From positions 120,186,318-120,250,317 of the forward strand of contig NC_053041.3 of the NCBI RefSeq assembly GCF_002575655.3: DNA of 64,000 bases, in the 5' to 3' direction. This document shows, in pieces, positions 46,533 to 58,595 of the stretch (position 1 is its first letter; each line of letters opens with the position of its first letter). Made by a program: the position numbers and the translations under genes. This stretch comes from Aegilops tauschii subsp. strangulata (Eukaryota; Streptophyta; Magnoliopsida; Poales; Poaceae). Under the pieces are notes generated by a model, which searched no databases, was not told where the DNA came from, and saw nothing but the letters and a program-made list of their open reading frames with translations.

Positions 46533-48272
46533 TGAAGGAAATATGCCCTAGAGGCAAAAATAAAGTTGTTATTTATATTTCCTTATATCATGATAAACGT
46601 TTATTATTCATGCTAAAATTGTATTAACCGGAAACTTGGTACATGTGTGAATACATAGACAAACAGAGTATCACTAGTATGCCTCTACTTGACTAGCTAG
46701 TTGAATCAAAGATGGTTAAGTTTCCTAGCCATAGACATGAGTTGTCATTTGATTAACGGGATCACATCATTAGAGAATGATGTGGTTGACTTGACCCATT
46801 CCGTTAGCCTAGCACTTGATCGTTTGCTTTCTTCATGACTTATACATGTTCCTATGACTATAAGATTATGCAACTCCCGAATACCAGAGGAACACTTAGT
46901 CTGCTACCAAACGTCACAACGTAACTGGGTGATTATAAAGGTGCTCTACAGGTGTCTTCAATGGTGTTTGTTGAGTTGGCATAGATCGAGATTAGGATTT
47001 GTCACTCCGATTGTTGCAGAGGTATCTCTGGGCCCTCTCGGTAATGCACATCATTATAAGCCTTGCCAGCAATGTGACTAATGAGTTAGTTGCGGGATGA
47101 TGCATTACGGAACGAGTAAAGAGACTTGCCGGTAACGAGATTGAACTAGGTATTGAGATACCGACGATCGAATCTCGGGCAAATAACATACCGATGACAA
47201 AGGGAACAACGTATGTTGTTATACGTTTGAACGATAAAGATCTTCGTAGAATATGTGGGAGCCAATATGAACATCCAGGTTCCGCTATTGGTTATTGACC
47301 GGAGACGTGTCTCGATCATGTCTACATACTTCTCGAACCCGTAGGGTCCGCACGCTTAACGTTCGGTGACGATCGGTATTATGAGTTTATGTGTTTTGAT
47401 GTACTGAAGGTAGTTCGGAGTCCCGGATATGATCACGGACATGACGAGGAGTCTCAAAATGGTCGAGATATAAAGATTGATATATTGGACGGCTATATTC
47501 GGACACCGGAAGTGTTCCGGGTGATTTCGGAGAAAACCAGAGTGCAGGAGGTTTACCGGACCCCCCCCCCCCGGGGGGGGGGGGGAACTAGTGGGCCTAG
47601 ATGGGCCTTAGTGGAGAGAGAGAGAGAGGGGCTGCCAGGGCAGGCCGCGCGCCCCCTCCCCCTTGAGTCCGAATTGGACTAGGAGGGGGTGGCGCCCCCC
47701 TTTCCTTCCCCTCTCTCAGTCCTTCCTTCCCCCTCCTAGTAGGACTAGGAAAGGAGGAATCCTACTCCTACTAGGAGGAGGATTCCTCCCCTCCTTGGCC
47801 CGCCCTAGGGCCGGCCGGCCTCCCCCATTGCTCCTTTATATACGGGGGCAAGGGGGCACCCTAGAACACACAACACACAACTGTCTTAGCCGTGTGCGGT
47901 GCCCCCCTCCACCATAATCCACCTCGGTCATAACATCGTAGTGCTTAGGCGAAGCCCTGCGTCGGTAACTTCATCATCACCGTCATCACGCTGTCGTGCT
48001 GACGAAGCTCTCCCTCGACACTCAGCTGGATCGAGAGTTCATGGGACGTCACCGAGCTGAACGTGTGCAGATCGCGGAGGTGCCGTACTTTCGGTACTAG
48101 GATCGGTCGGATCATGAAGACGTACAACTACATCAACCGCGTTGTCATAACGCTTCCGCTTTCGGTCTACGAGGGTACGTAGACAACACTCTCCCCTCTC
48201 GTTGCTATGCATCACCTAGATGGATCTTGCGTGTGCGTAGGAATTTTTTTGAAATTACTGCGTTCCCCAACA
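46533..48272 (+). repeat. 3' LTR of element A
   Basis: 1740 bp, tgaaggaaatatg to ccccaaca, TATA-like tttatatac at about 47835. A C-run/G-run junction at about 47561-47585 differs from the plain C-run of the 5' LTR. Confidence 0.92.
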
Positions 48273-48277
48273 GTGAT

Positions 48278-49189
48278 CTCATCCGGGACTCCGAACAAGC
48301 TTCGGTTCATCAAAACACATAACATAGTATAAATCGTCATCGAACGTTAAGCGTGCGGATCCTACGGGTTCGAGAACTATGTAGACATGACCGAGACACA
48401 TCTCCGGTCAATAAGCAATAGCGGAACCTGGATGCTCATATTGGCTCCTACATATTCTACGAAGATCTTTATCGGTCAAACCGCATAACAACATACGTCA
48501 TTCCCTTTGTCATCGATATGTTACTTGCCCGAGATTCGATCGTCGGTATCATCTTACCTAGTTCAATCTCGTTACCGGCAAGTCTCTTTACTTGTTCCGT
48601 AATACATCATCCCGCAACTAACTCATTAGTCACATTGCTTGCAAGGCTTATAGTGATGTGCATTACCGAGAGGGCCCAGAGATACCTCTCCGATACACGG
48701 AGTGACAAATCGTAATCTCGATCTATGTCAACCCAACAAACACCTTCAAAGACACCTGTAGAGCATCTTTATAATCACTCAGTTACGTTGTGACGTTTGA
48801 TAGCACACAAAGTGTTCCTTCGGTATTCGGGAGTTGCATAATCTCATAGTCAGATGAATATGTATAAGTCATGAAGAAAGCAATAGCAATAAAACTTAAC
48901 AATCATTATGCTAAGCTAACGGATGGGTCTTGTCCATCACATCATTCTCTAATGATGTGATCCCGTTCATCAAATGACAACACATGTCTATGGTTAGGAA
49001 ACTTAACCATCTTTGATTAACGAGCTAGTCAAGTAGACGCATACTAGGGACACTCTGTTTTGTCTATGTATTCACACATGTACTAAGTTTCCGGTTAATA
49101 CAATTCTAGCATGAATAATAAACATTTATCATGATATAAGGAAATATAAATAACAACTTTATTATTGCCTCTAGGGCATATCTCCTTCA
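48278..49189 (-). repeat. 5' LTR of element B, part 2
   Basis: Continuation of B's LTR beyond element A (912 bp). It begins tgaaggagatatgcc on the minus strand at 49189. Together with 38725-39548 it makes a 1736-bp LTR. Confidence 0.88.
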
Positions 49190-49571
49190 TGGCCCGCCCG
49201 TTGGGGACACAACCACTTTTCTCTTCCCCTTGTCTTCCCTCCGCCCTCCGCCATCGCCGCCGCCACCCCCGTTCTCGGTCGCGACGCCTTCCATCAAGGC
49301 CATTCACCCCCGCAACCACGCCATGTCTAGCCGCCCCACGCCCGTGTTCCGGTAGAGTTTTTGCCGGCGTTTGTGGTTCCTTGTCGCCGGTGGGAGAGAA
49401 GCTATGGTTGTCGTCGTCGGTCGTCGACCCCAACAACTTCCGGCAGGCGTTGCATTACCGCAGCGCACCCACCCCATCAGCACAAACCTTGCTTCGCTTC
49501 ATCGACTTGCTCTTTTCAGCCGCCTCTCCACCATGACCGCAAGGTGTTCGACCCTTTGCTCACAAGGTATC
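49190..49571 (+). other. C-rich region upstream of the Harbinger-like ORF
   Basis: Pre-insertion flank of element B. It is C-rich and leader-like, probably the 5' region of the adjacent transposase. No separate gene is recognised. Confidence 0.5.
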
Positions 49572-50805
49572 ATGGATAGCGGGGATGAGTTTTTCTTTCA
49601 CAGCTTCATTTGTTCATCGGATGATTCGTCCTCGGATGATGAAGAGCTAGTGGCGGCTACATTGGTCGTCCACGACCACAGGAAGCGGCCTTGGTATAGG
49701 GGATCAATCCCCGTCCATGTTCCGGCCTTGAACCGCAATAGGGAGAGAGGCCACACCCTTCTCTACGCCGATTACTTTGAGAATAGCGCACTCTTCAAAC
49801 CACACAAATTTCGCCGCCGCTTCCATATGGCGAGACATGTGTTCAATCGTATTCGGGAGGGAGTGGTAGCATATGATCCATACTTTGAGTGGAAAGAGGA
49901 TGCCCTTGGCAAGCTTGGCTTCTCTTCTTATCAAAAATGCACTGCGGCTATCCCATGCTTGCATATGGAATTCCTGGTGATCTTGTGGGTGAGTATGTTC
50001 GTATGAGTGAATCCACATGTCTCCTCTCAATGTATAGTTTCTGCAAGGAGAGAAGAGAGAGCCAACTACCGCTAAGTACTTGAGAGAGCCAACTACCGCT
50101 GATACAGAGAGGTTGTTGGCTATCAATGTCGAGAGGGGCTTTCCAGGCATGCTTGGCAGTATTGATTGTATGCACTAGAAGTGGAAGAACTGTCCATTTT
50201 CTTGGCAAGGGCAGTACAAGGGGCATGTCAAAGGTGCTACTGTCATACTTGAAGCGGTGGCTTCACGAGATCTGTGGATATGACATTCTTTCTTCGGCAT
50301 GGCTGGTTCTCACAATGATATCAGTGTTGTTCAGCGGTCTCCAGTGTTTGCAAGGCTTGCAGAAGGCCACTGTCCGGAGGTCAATGGCCACTAGTACAAC
50401 AAGGGATATTACCTTGCTTAGGGTATCTATCCACAACGGTCCACTCTTGCGAAGACCATACACAATCCGCAAGGAGAGAAGAGACAGAGGTTTGCCCAAA
50501 TGCAGGAGAGTGCTAGGAAGGATGTGGAGTGTGCTTTCAGTGTGCTTCAGTCTCGATGGGGTATCGTTCGAAACCCTGCATTGACATGGAGCACGCAGAA
50601 GCTTTGGGAGGTGATGACCGGATGTGTGATTATGCACAACATGATCGTGGAGGATGAGCGTGATGAAAGCATCTACGACCAAGGGTTTGATTTCCAGGGT
50701 GAAAATGTTGAGCCTGAGCAGCCACCTCGTGCAACCTTCGAACAGTTTGTCAATTTTCATCATGAATTGCGGGATTGGCATACTCATGTCCAGCTCCAGG
50801 ATCAT
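49572..50805 (+). pseudogene. PIF/Harbinger (HARBI1-like) transposase, degenerate
   Basis: ATG 49572 starts MDSGDEFFFHS with an acidic N-terminus, then YADYFENSALFKPHKFRRRF and NRIREGVVAYDPYF, as in grass PIF/Harbinger transposases. A two-base loss near 49953 shifts the frame. Later pieces in other frames are recognisable: [29 protein letters not shown] (first catalytic Asp) then TAG 50176-50178, [11 protein letters not shown] (second Asp), and RKDVECAFSVLQSRWGIVR (catalytic Glu) in the frame from 50500. A 27-bp duplication (agagagccaactaccgct) lies at about 50056-50100. The C-terminus fades at about 50800. I see no TIRs. Confidence 0.85.
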
Positions 50806-51126
50806 GGGCGGAGCCAGGATTTGAGCATGGGGGGGGGGGGGGGGGGAGAAGGCATCGAAACACACATGAACCATGGCACAAAACTATTTCAAGTCTTACA
50901 TATTGTAGCAATATAAAGCACATACCAGAATGTTTTTTACATTTAAAAAACTACATTTCTACTAATTTGAATGATCTGCGACCCCCACCCGACCGACCAA
51001 ACAAATCAATATTCTCATAAATATTAAACCTCGCAACTATTTCCTTCCCAATGTATACCACCATGTAATATCGAACAAAACCGTCACCCATTTTATTTTA
51101 AAGGCGCGTCTTGATAAGTTTGATTA
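50806..51126. other. Spacer with a long G run
   Basis: A run of 18 or more G at about 50829-50847, then AT-rich DNA. No gene. Confidence 0.6.
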
Positions 51127-51320
51127 CTAAAAAGGGTCCATATTTGCAATTGAGACTGGGAGAGAGATGACCAATTGCAATAATCTATCAACCAATGAAT
51201 GTGCGGAAGTTTTACCTGTTATGTCCAGTAGGTTGCTCTGTGGCATGTATCTCCATGGTTGGATTTGCATCTTCAACAGTAGGTTGCTCGGTGGTGTCTT
51301 CCTCTTCATGATCTATGAAA
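51127..51320 (-). pseudogene. hAT transposase C-terminal remnant (tentative)
   Basis: The minus strand reads HSLVDRLLQLVISLPVSIAN, which resembles the hAT C-terminal dimerisation motif (LVxRLLxLVLxLPVxTA). Upstream is an acidic stretch (EEEDTTEQPTVEDANPTMEI) ending at a possible splice donor. The piece is short, so this call could be wrong. Confidence 0.35.
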
Positions 51321-51545
51321 TTCTAGTAGTACAAACAAATACATAATCTGTTAACTGGACTGACAACCAACAAAATGCACTAACTACTAATAGTTGATTG
51401 ATTGGTTTGTGTGGTCAAAATGACTCTAAAATATTATCAATCTATAAATAATAATACCTAGAGGAATTGAGTGTGGTGGTGCCGCCCGGCTGATCATTGT
51501 CCCGTAGAATTGTACTGGATTGATGAGTGAGAGCTTTGCTAAACA

Positions 51546-51750
51546 TGGAACGTCGACGGCGCGGACGCCCAGCGGCCCGCGATGATGTTCAAGTGCTCCA
51601 TGAAGCGCTAACCCTAGCCGCCTAGCGCGTCGACGCTCAGCCGGCGATGATGTTCAAGTGCTCCATGAAGCGCTAACCCTAGCCGCCTAGCACGTCGTGC
51701 GCAGCGTCGACGGCGCGGACGCCCAGCGGCCAGTGGACGCCCAGTAGCAT
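51546..51750. repeat. Interleaved local duplications
   Basis: cgatgatgttcaagtgctcc with gaagcgctaaccctagccgcc is present twice (about 51580 and 51645). cgtcgacggcgcggacgccc is present at about 51551 and 51712. The copies are near identical, so the event is recent. Confidence 0.8.
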
Positions 51751-52139
51751 CAAAGTTGGTTTTGAAAAAGTTCAACTGCATCCAACTTTACTGCTACAGG
51801 ATTGTATCAATAACAATTTGACCACCTTCTAGAAAACTATACGACATGTGATGTCATACAAAAATACGACACATTAACTGGGCAAGATGTTATATTAAGA
51901 ACAAAAGTATTCAGATTCTATGTAGAATTTAGAACAGTTTCTCCGTAAAATGGGGCACATTCAGATGTCGCTGCAGATGACTTCAATCTCGGCTCAATCC
52001 CACAACAGATTCATAATTTTCATTCAGGATGCATGACCATTTTAGACTGAGCGGCCATCCGTAAGACTGAAACATTACAGTTTTTATTAGACTACAACAA
52101 AGGGACTGGAAACAGCAAAAAATTGTGATAATATAGATT
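51751..52139. other. Spacer downstream of KAS I
   Basis: AT-rich DNA, no gene recognised. It may contain the KAS I polyadenylation region. Confidence 0.5.
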
Positions 52140-52474
52140 TCCCCCCAGATCAGGTAGTACAGACAAACTCCTTGCCCTCCAATGCACTCTCTCTACGGAA
52201 CAGAAGAACTAGTGTTTGTTTCTACATGACAAATTACACGAAAACAAGTAGAATCGACTGCAAGCGATGCAGAAGGTTACACGGTGTTCTCAAATCTAAT
52301 CGGAGATGGGTGTATCTAAAATGCAATGGATCTTGGATCCTCTGTTCATTGTAATGTTGCTGGCTGTCAGATCGACAGTTGCTTCCCGGAAGAGAACACA
52401 TCGAAATAACTCAAGAGCTTCCTGAAAAAAAAACCTTCACTGTTCTGGCCAAGATTTGTCGAGCATGTACCGCA
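52140..52474 (-). other. Presumed 3' UTR of KAS I
   Basis: Gene-free DNA after the KAS I stop on the minus strand, with T-rich segments (cgtgtaatttgtcatgtag) typical of plant 3' UTRs. The end is not determined. Confidence 0.45.
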
Positions 52475-55400
52475 TTAAGGCTTGAATGGGGCGAATACGA
52501 CCACCGAGTTGTGTCCTCCAAATCCAAAGGAATTTGAGATACCTGCATGGCGATACCAAAACTAACATGAGAGGAAGGGAAAAGATGGAACAGTACAATT
52601 GCGCTACAAAGGAGAGGATTTGCTACTCACCAACATTGATTTCATGTTCGACCTTTACGTTGGGTACCGTGTCAAATTCAACCGCAGGCTCCCGGTCCTG
52701 CAGTTAACATATTCCAGCTCTTAGTTTTTCTAGCCATGCTGGTCTGCTAACTGAATTAGCTGTAATATTGTAAACAAAACTTACAAACTGGTTTATGCTC
52801 GGATGCACCAATCCAGTGTTTATCGCTTTAATAGTAGCAATGGCTTCCAAACCACCTGCTGCACCTAGGCAATGCCCTATCATGGACTGCAAAAGGAGGA
52901 GAAGGCGGTCATATTAAGAAGGGACAATGAATCAATATCCTTCAAGTAACAAAGGCAGGACAGTAAAGCACCTTGGTTGCGTTTACTTTTATCCCAGATG
53001 GGTCCTTAAAGACTTGCTTGATGGCATTCATCTCTGCCAGATCACCAGCAAGGGTGGATGTTGCATGAGCATTGATGTAGTTAACCTGCAAATAATCATT
53101 TGCGATTTATTTCAATCAATGAAACTTCTTCAAAAGCATTTGCCAATCAAAACAAGAAATTTACAGTATGTGCCTGAATCAATAGATGTTAAATAGACCA
53201 TAACAATCAGAGGTATTGTAATTCTGTAACAGCAACGCAGAAACCTTTCAAGCACAATGTATACTGTGGAAAGATGACAGAAATAGGCATTAACAATTTA
53301 AAATTACATGCCAGCCATGATGACTTTAATGTTACTGCATAAAAAGATTTCCAATCTGAATACAGAATGGACAAATTACACAACGCACAACTGGAAACAA
53401 TAATTTGAAGGATCACTCATAACTGCCAAAGTATGAAGGTAGCCAATATCATATTTGAGGGAACTAGCCAATATCATATGAAAAGAGAACAATTGCAGAA
53501 ATAATGTCCTAATGCTGAAATGTTTCGGTTACCTCCTCTGGTGCCACACCAGCATCTTGAAGACTTTGTCTGATGCAAGATGAAACACCAAGACCATCGG
53601 CTCTTGGATCAGTCATATGGTAAGCATCACAGTTCACAGCACCTCCTAGATACTCCGCAACTATTGGTGCACCACGTTTCATTGCATGTTCTAAGCTCTC
53701 CATGACCTGTTTCAATTGACATAATTAAGGGACTAGAAGCACAATAAATAAAAATTTCATAAAAGAATCTATAGAACATCAAATGTTATTGTCATTATGT
53801 TCTATGATAGGAATATCGTAGATGACCAACAAAATCAAAACATCAAAAACTTCAACATGTTCTCAATTGAAGTATTTAAGGTTGACTCGACTAGCTAAAC
53901 CCATGGGAAATTGCTATTTAATAGATTGCTGAAATCACAAAAAATCAGTTTCACTTGAGTCCAAACACGCATCATCATAAAAAAGTTCTAGTGAAGCTAT
54001 GATACCTTAAAAGCTTAATATATAATCTGGACTAGAATAATGTCCGCGAAACATCTAGATTCACTAAAAGGTATTATTGAACAGATTCATTTAAATAAAT
54101 ATAGTTCAGTTTAAAGGCCGTTGGATACGATAAGGTAATTTCAGTAAAGATATGATATCAACCTAATTCTAAAATATATGTGGACCAGAATAAGTTCATA
54201 AGGCATACCAGTACTCCAGCTCCTTCACCCATGACGAAACCATCACGCTCCTTGTCCCAAGGCCTAGATGCTGTTTTAGGGTCATCGTTCCTCTGTGATA
54301 GTGCTCTACATGCAACAAACCCACCAACACCAATCGGAATAATGGCGGCTTCAGTGCCACCAGCAATCATCACATCGGCTTCGCCTTTGCGAATATGGTT
54401 TGCTGCAGCGTAGAAACAGTAGTTCGAGGTAGCACATGCAGTTGAAATAGAGTAGTTTGGACCCATGAAGCCAATGTCCATGCCCAGCAGGGCAGATCCC
54501 ATGTTTGTTATGGCATATGGGATGAAGAAAGGAGTTATCTTTCTGTAGCCCTTCTCGAGAAGATTCTGAACACCATCAGAAAACACTTGGAGGCCACCCA
54601 TACCAGTCCCCACAAGTACACCAGCCCGGGCCTTGTCAATCTGTCAGAGAGCATTTACTAGTTAGCAACAAACATTATTTTTCTCAAATATAATACAAAT
54701 GGTGAAAACAAATGTAGCAGCATAGGCAGTATTAAATAGAACAAATGAAGCTAATATCAACCTTACGAAAAGCCAATACATTATTACTAAATGGTATCTT
54801 GACTTAGTCCTAGTGTGCATATTTGGCAAAAAAATGTGCAAGTGACATCAAATGACAAAACAGATCTATGCTAGTTAACAATCACTTACTTTCTAATTAG
54901 ATATAAACCAACTGAGTAAAGCAGAGTAAGTGACATTCTTAATAAAGAGTGTGTTGGCCCATAATCTACTGTGATGCTACTACCCACACAGATCAATTTT
55001 TTACTTTTGCCAATCCAAATAGAGCTGTACCACTCCATCTGCCTACAACGAAGTCTAAAGAACGCAGTGACATCCCTAGTATACTGGCATGGGTACTTAC
55101 TGCTGATGTTAGATGTCACCTTCTAGAGAACACGCTCTTGACAACTTCCTTTAAGAGAGAACACATCTTGATTTTTAAGACTGAATTCAACTACTGCCCT
55201 TTTAGGATTTTACAGTGAGAAGAAAAGGTTATGGCCATTTACTCCCAAAGTGTTAAATAAATGCTTCCTTCTCTGTTTTGCATATAAGATCATCAGATTC
55301 AACTATGCCTACGAATCACAACCCGCAATGCCAAATTGTACTTCCTTAACTGCCCAAGATCTATCCTCTGGGTTCATTACTCCAGCTGTTCCTCTTTGCC

Positions 55401-56186
55401 AAGATCAGATGGCACGTCGCCGTCACAATTCAAATTCCAACGTCTCCATCTCACTGTCAGCTCATTCTTCCTGGATTTGCACAAGCGCTCTACTATCCTC
55501 GCAGGTAGCATCTCAGAACAAGAAAAGGGGAGAAAACGGCCATCCGATCTATAAAAGGTGCTGTATTATTAATACTACCAGACGGGCGCTTTCCAAGAGC
55601 GAAATCTACCAGGTTTTATACTGACTAGAAAGTTGGTACTGGTAAAATGCAAATCACTGGAGTAGCTTCAGTCAGCGCCTGATCTGGTTATTAGGTAACA
55701 GGCGCAGCATTTGTTTGAATCGGGGCAGGGGCAAGCATAAAGCATGTGATTGGGTACCTTGGCCATGGCGTCGGAGCCGAGCGCGAGGCCGGCGGACTCG
55801 AGCGCCTTCTTGCCGCTGACGATGCAGTAGCGGAGGCAGTCGTCGAGCCTGCGGTCGTTCTTGCCGTCGATGTAGCCCTCGGAGGAGAAGCCCCGGATCT
55901 GGCCGGCGAAGCGCGTGGGGAACTTGGAGGCGTCGAAGCGGTCGATGGGGCCCACGCCGCTCTCCCCGGCGAGCAGGCGGTCGTAGTAGGCGTCGACGTC
56001 GTTGCCGAAGACGGAGACCAGCCCCATCCCCGTGATCACCACCCGCTTCTTCGGATCCGTCTCCCGCCGGGGCGGGGCCGCCGCGGCGGCCGACGCCGAG
56101 GCGCGGACGGAGACGCGGGCCGGCCGGGGGCGCGACGCCGACGGCGCCGCGCAGGCCGCGGCGGTGGGGACGAGGAGGCTCTGCAT
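52475..56186 (-). CDS. KAS1: 3-oxoacyl-[acyl-carrier-protein] synthase I, chloroplastic
   Basis: Seven exons on the minus strand: 56186-55758, 54640-54209, 53706-53533, 53085-52972, 52886-52785, 52697-52631, 52542-52475. All borders are GT-AG and the phases close to 461 aa, near the roughly 470 aa of plant KAS I. The first in-frame ATG (56186) gives an Ala/Ser/Arg-rich chloroplast transit peptide of about 40 residues before [15 protein letters not shown]. The thiolase-fold active site is complete: Cys212 in STACATSNY, His352 in [11 protein letters not shown] and His388 in [13 protein letters not shown], with the C-terminal NSFGFGGHN loop. The enzyme condenses malonyl-ACP with C4-C14 acyl-ACP in the stroma, the main elongation step from C4 to C16. 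No disabling change is visible, in contrast to its neighbours. Intron 1 (1117 bp) is the longest. Confidence 0.95.
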
Positions 56187-56590
56187 GGCTGGGGGCGGCG
56201 GCGGGCGGGCGGGGTGGTGGCGATGGAAACGAGGCGGGGAGGGGGCTCTGTCTCTGGACTGGTGTGGTGTGCTGGCTGCGGGGTGGGAATGGGGGCGAGA
56301 GCGCGTATGTATGTATGGAGGGTGGGGCTGGCTGGGGGGGCCCGCGACCTGGGCACGGGGGCTTTGGAGGCGACGGAGAGGGGCGGTGGGTTCGGCAACG
56401 ATAAATGGGCGGACTCCGCAATGCCGTCGCCCGCTGTTCTTGTTTCCGGGGTTTTGTTGGTCCAAGGAAATGCTCCGTGACAATCGAAAAATATAGTACT
56501 ACATGTAGCTTGAGCTGTTAGATTTTGCTAGATTAATCCAACGTCCGTATGAAGAAATGGCAGTCTCTGGCATGAAATAAATGGAAGTGA
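56187..56590 (-). promoter_or_regulatory. KAS I 5' UTR and proximal promoter
   Basis: C-rich, CT-rich leader upstream of the ATG. A TATA-like catttatcg lies on the minus strand at about 56397-56405. The GC-rich TIR element at 56591 sits about 400 bp upstream of the ATG, so the proximal promoter is short. Confidence 0.45.
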
Positions 56591-57887
56591 TTTCTTTTAG
56601 GACAGTACTCTGCGTCGGCGCACCGGCTTAAATTTGGGTCGGTCGGCTGCCGAGCGTTGGATTTGCACGCGTGAGTGGACGAGATTGCCGCGACCAAGTC
56701 ATCCTCTTCCTCCCGCACGCACGCGTAAACACAGGAAAAGACGGATCTCCGCGGGTCAGCCTCTTGCTCGCCCTTGGCCGCCGCGTCGCAGCTCGCCGGG
56801 GCCGCTCGCCATCGCAGCTTGCCAGGGCCGCTTGCCGTCGCAGCTCGCCGGGGACACTCGCTGTATGCAGCTCCGCCGGGCCGGGCGTATCTCCCTCCCT
56901 CTGGTTGCAGCACCGCCAGGTGAGGGTTCCAGCATTGTCGCAATCCGCCGTCGCAGCACCGCGCACCATGCAGCTCCATCGCCGCCGCTCACCATTGTTA
57001 GCTAGCCGTTCTCGGTTTGAAGCTTTTTTAGAAGCGCGTTGTAGCTTTCCTCCTCGCCTATTGCAGCTTTTTGCCGCTGCGAGATGCCGACCTCCAGCTA
57101 CCTCGTATCCAGTTGAAGCTTTTTTCAAAGCTAGTTGTAGCTTTCATGCTTGCCGGATGTAGCATTTTTAAGCATTGGTTTCAGCTCTGACGTACATCCG
57201 TCGAAGCCCCCTGCTTCCTTTGATTCCAACAAAAAATGTTGTTGGTTCTAGCTCTGGATTTGCTGGTTGTAGCAAAAACAAAAGCTGGTTCCAGCTCTGC
57301 CTTTGCCGGGACAAAAATCATATGCTGGAAAAGCCATTGCTGCTCGCTGCTTCCGTCGGTCGCCGTGGTAGCAAAAAATCTTGCCGGAAGAAGCTTTTGC
57401 CTCGTCGTTTGCAACAAAATGAGGCGGCCGCCGACGGCTACATAGAAGACACTCCAGGCAATGCACCAAAACTACATGCTGGTTCCAACTCTGGATTTGT
57501 CGGTTGCAGCAAAATTAGACGCCGGTTCCAGCATCCCCTGTGTCGTGGGTGTGCCTCGCCGTCGCAGTTATGCAGCTCGTCTGCCGGAGCTGGGGGATTG
57601 CTGGAGCTGGAGACGGCCCCCTGGGAGAATAGCCAGAGCTACGGATAAGAGGTGGTCGTGTGTGTGGGGAAATCACCGGCCGTGGGGTGGATGACGACCT
57701 CACCAGCGAGATTGGCTGCGGCGGGGGGTAGGGGACGATGCGGGGGGAGACGGCAGCCTCGCCGGGGCCGCTCGCCGTAGCAGCGGGTGGGGCGGGGGAG
57801 GAGCAGGAGCACGTGGTAGCGGGCGACCGGCCAAAGCTTCGGCCGGCGCACTGTCCCTAAATGTTTACCTTTCTTTTATGACAGTAC
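56591..57887. mobile_element. GC-rich TIR element upstream of KAS I
   Basis: Imperfect inverted ends: ggcgcaccggcttaaatttg near 56617 and the inverse agtgcgccggccgaagcttt near 57851. They lie within a 17-of-18 direct repeat, tttcttttaggacagtac (56591-56608) and tttcttttatgacagtac (57870-57887). The inside has repeated gcagctcgccgggg modules and ggttccagctctg/ggttgtagc modules on the plus strand. Long frames on both strands are compositional and carry no domain. Confidence 0.5.
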
Positions 57888-58106
57888 GGGGCTGTTTGCT
57901 CTAGGCCTACGAGGCTAAGGAGTAAGAAGTGTCACACTTTGTCATACAACATTGTCAAACTTGTCTAAGATTAGTTCTTTAAAATGAGAGTCACAAGTTG
58001 GCAAGATTAAGGGAATCTTGTCACACTTAAATTTCACAAAATAAGGTTTATTATATTTCACAAAATATATATCTTTAGATTCTTCATCTTCTAACCATAA
58101 ATTTTT
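57888..58106. other. AT-rich spacer
   Basis: Nothing recognised except AT-rich DNA between two TIR elements. Confidence 0.5.
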
Positions 58107-58595
58107 GGGATTTTTATTTCTGTGCCCCTGGTTCCTTACCTCTACTCATTCATCCCCGCGCTCTTAACTTTTGCTCACTTTTCCCCACTCCCTTGCCAGA
58201 AACCCTCATAACTGGGCACAACGGTCGTTGTCGTCGGGTCAAAGGCTTTGACTGTTAGCTGACGAGTGGGGCCGCGTATACGTGGGCGCATGCAAGACCG
58301 CGGTCGTGGGGTAGCATATCATATAAAGAGGGCAACCACCTCCATCGCCCCTATCATTTTCCCCAAATCCCCTCGCTGCGCCCAACGCGTTTGGGTCGGC
58401 TCGTGCGCCCAACGCTGGCCCGACCCATTTTAACAGCGCCGACAAAAAAATTGTGCATGCATATTTGAATAAAAACAACTTAATTAAACATTAAAGCCGA
58501 CCTTAGGAAGGCCGACGAGAGTCCACGCGTCCACATTAGCATTGAAAGAAATTAAAAACAACCTAACTACGAGGCGGCGCGCTACCCAGCGCGCC

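Larger units (their letters stand above)
39549..48272 (+). mobile_element. Full-length Copia element A (Angela/WIS/BARE1 type), 8724 bp
   Basis: Two complete LTRs (39549-41286 and 46533-48272), a primer-binding site, gag-pol and a polypurine tract, with a perfect 5-bp target duplication gtgat (39544-39548, 48273-48277). It is inserted in opposite orientation into the 5' LTR of element B, a member of the same family. Internal stops and frameshifts make it non-autonomous, but the cis signals look complete. LTR differences (for example taggggcaataataaag against tagaggcaaaaataaag at the starts) show it is not brand new. Confidence 0.95.
35957..49189 (-). mobile_element. Copia element B (host of A and C), 5' part
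   Basis: Minus strand. The 5' LTR (49189-48278 and 39548-38725) is split by element A. Primer-binding site at 38724-38708, leader to about 37500, then gag and the start of pol to 35957, where element C begins. The rest of B is beyond C and out of the window. The right flank starts tggcc (49190). This is the oldest of the three Copia insertions by nesting order. Confidence 0.85.

Noticed and set aside
55746..56496. Long plus-strand Gly/Ala-rich frames opposite KAS I exon 1
   Set aside because: Shadows of the GC-rich KAS I exon and leader; the minus strand carries the conserved protein.
56533..57694. Several overlapping 60-165 codon frames on both strands
   Set aside because: They lie in the GC-rich modules of a TIR element, are mutually overlapping and lack any domain.
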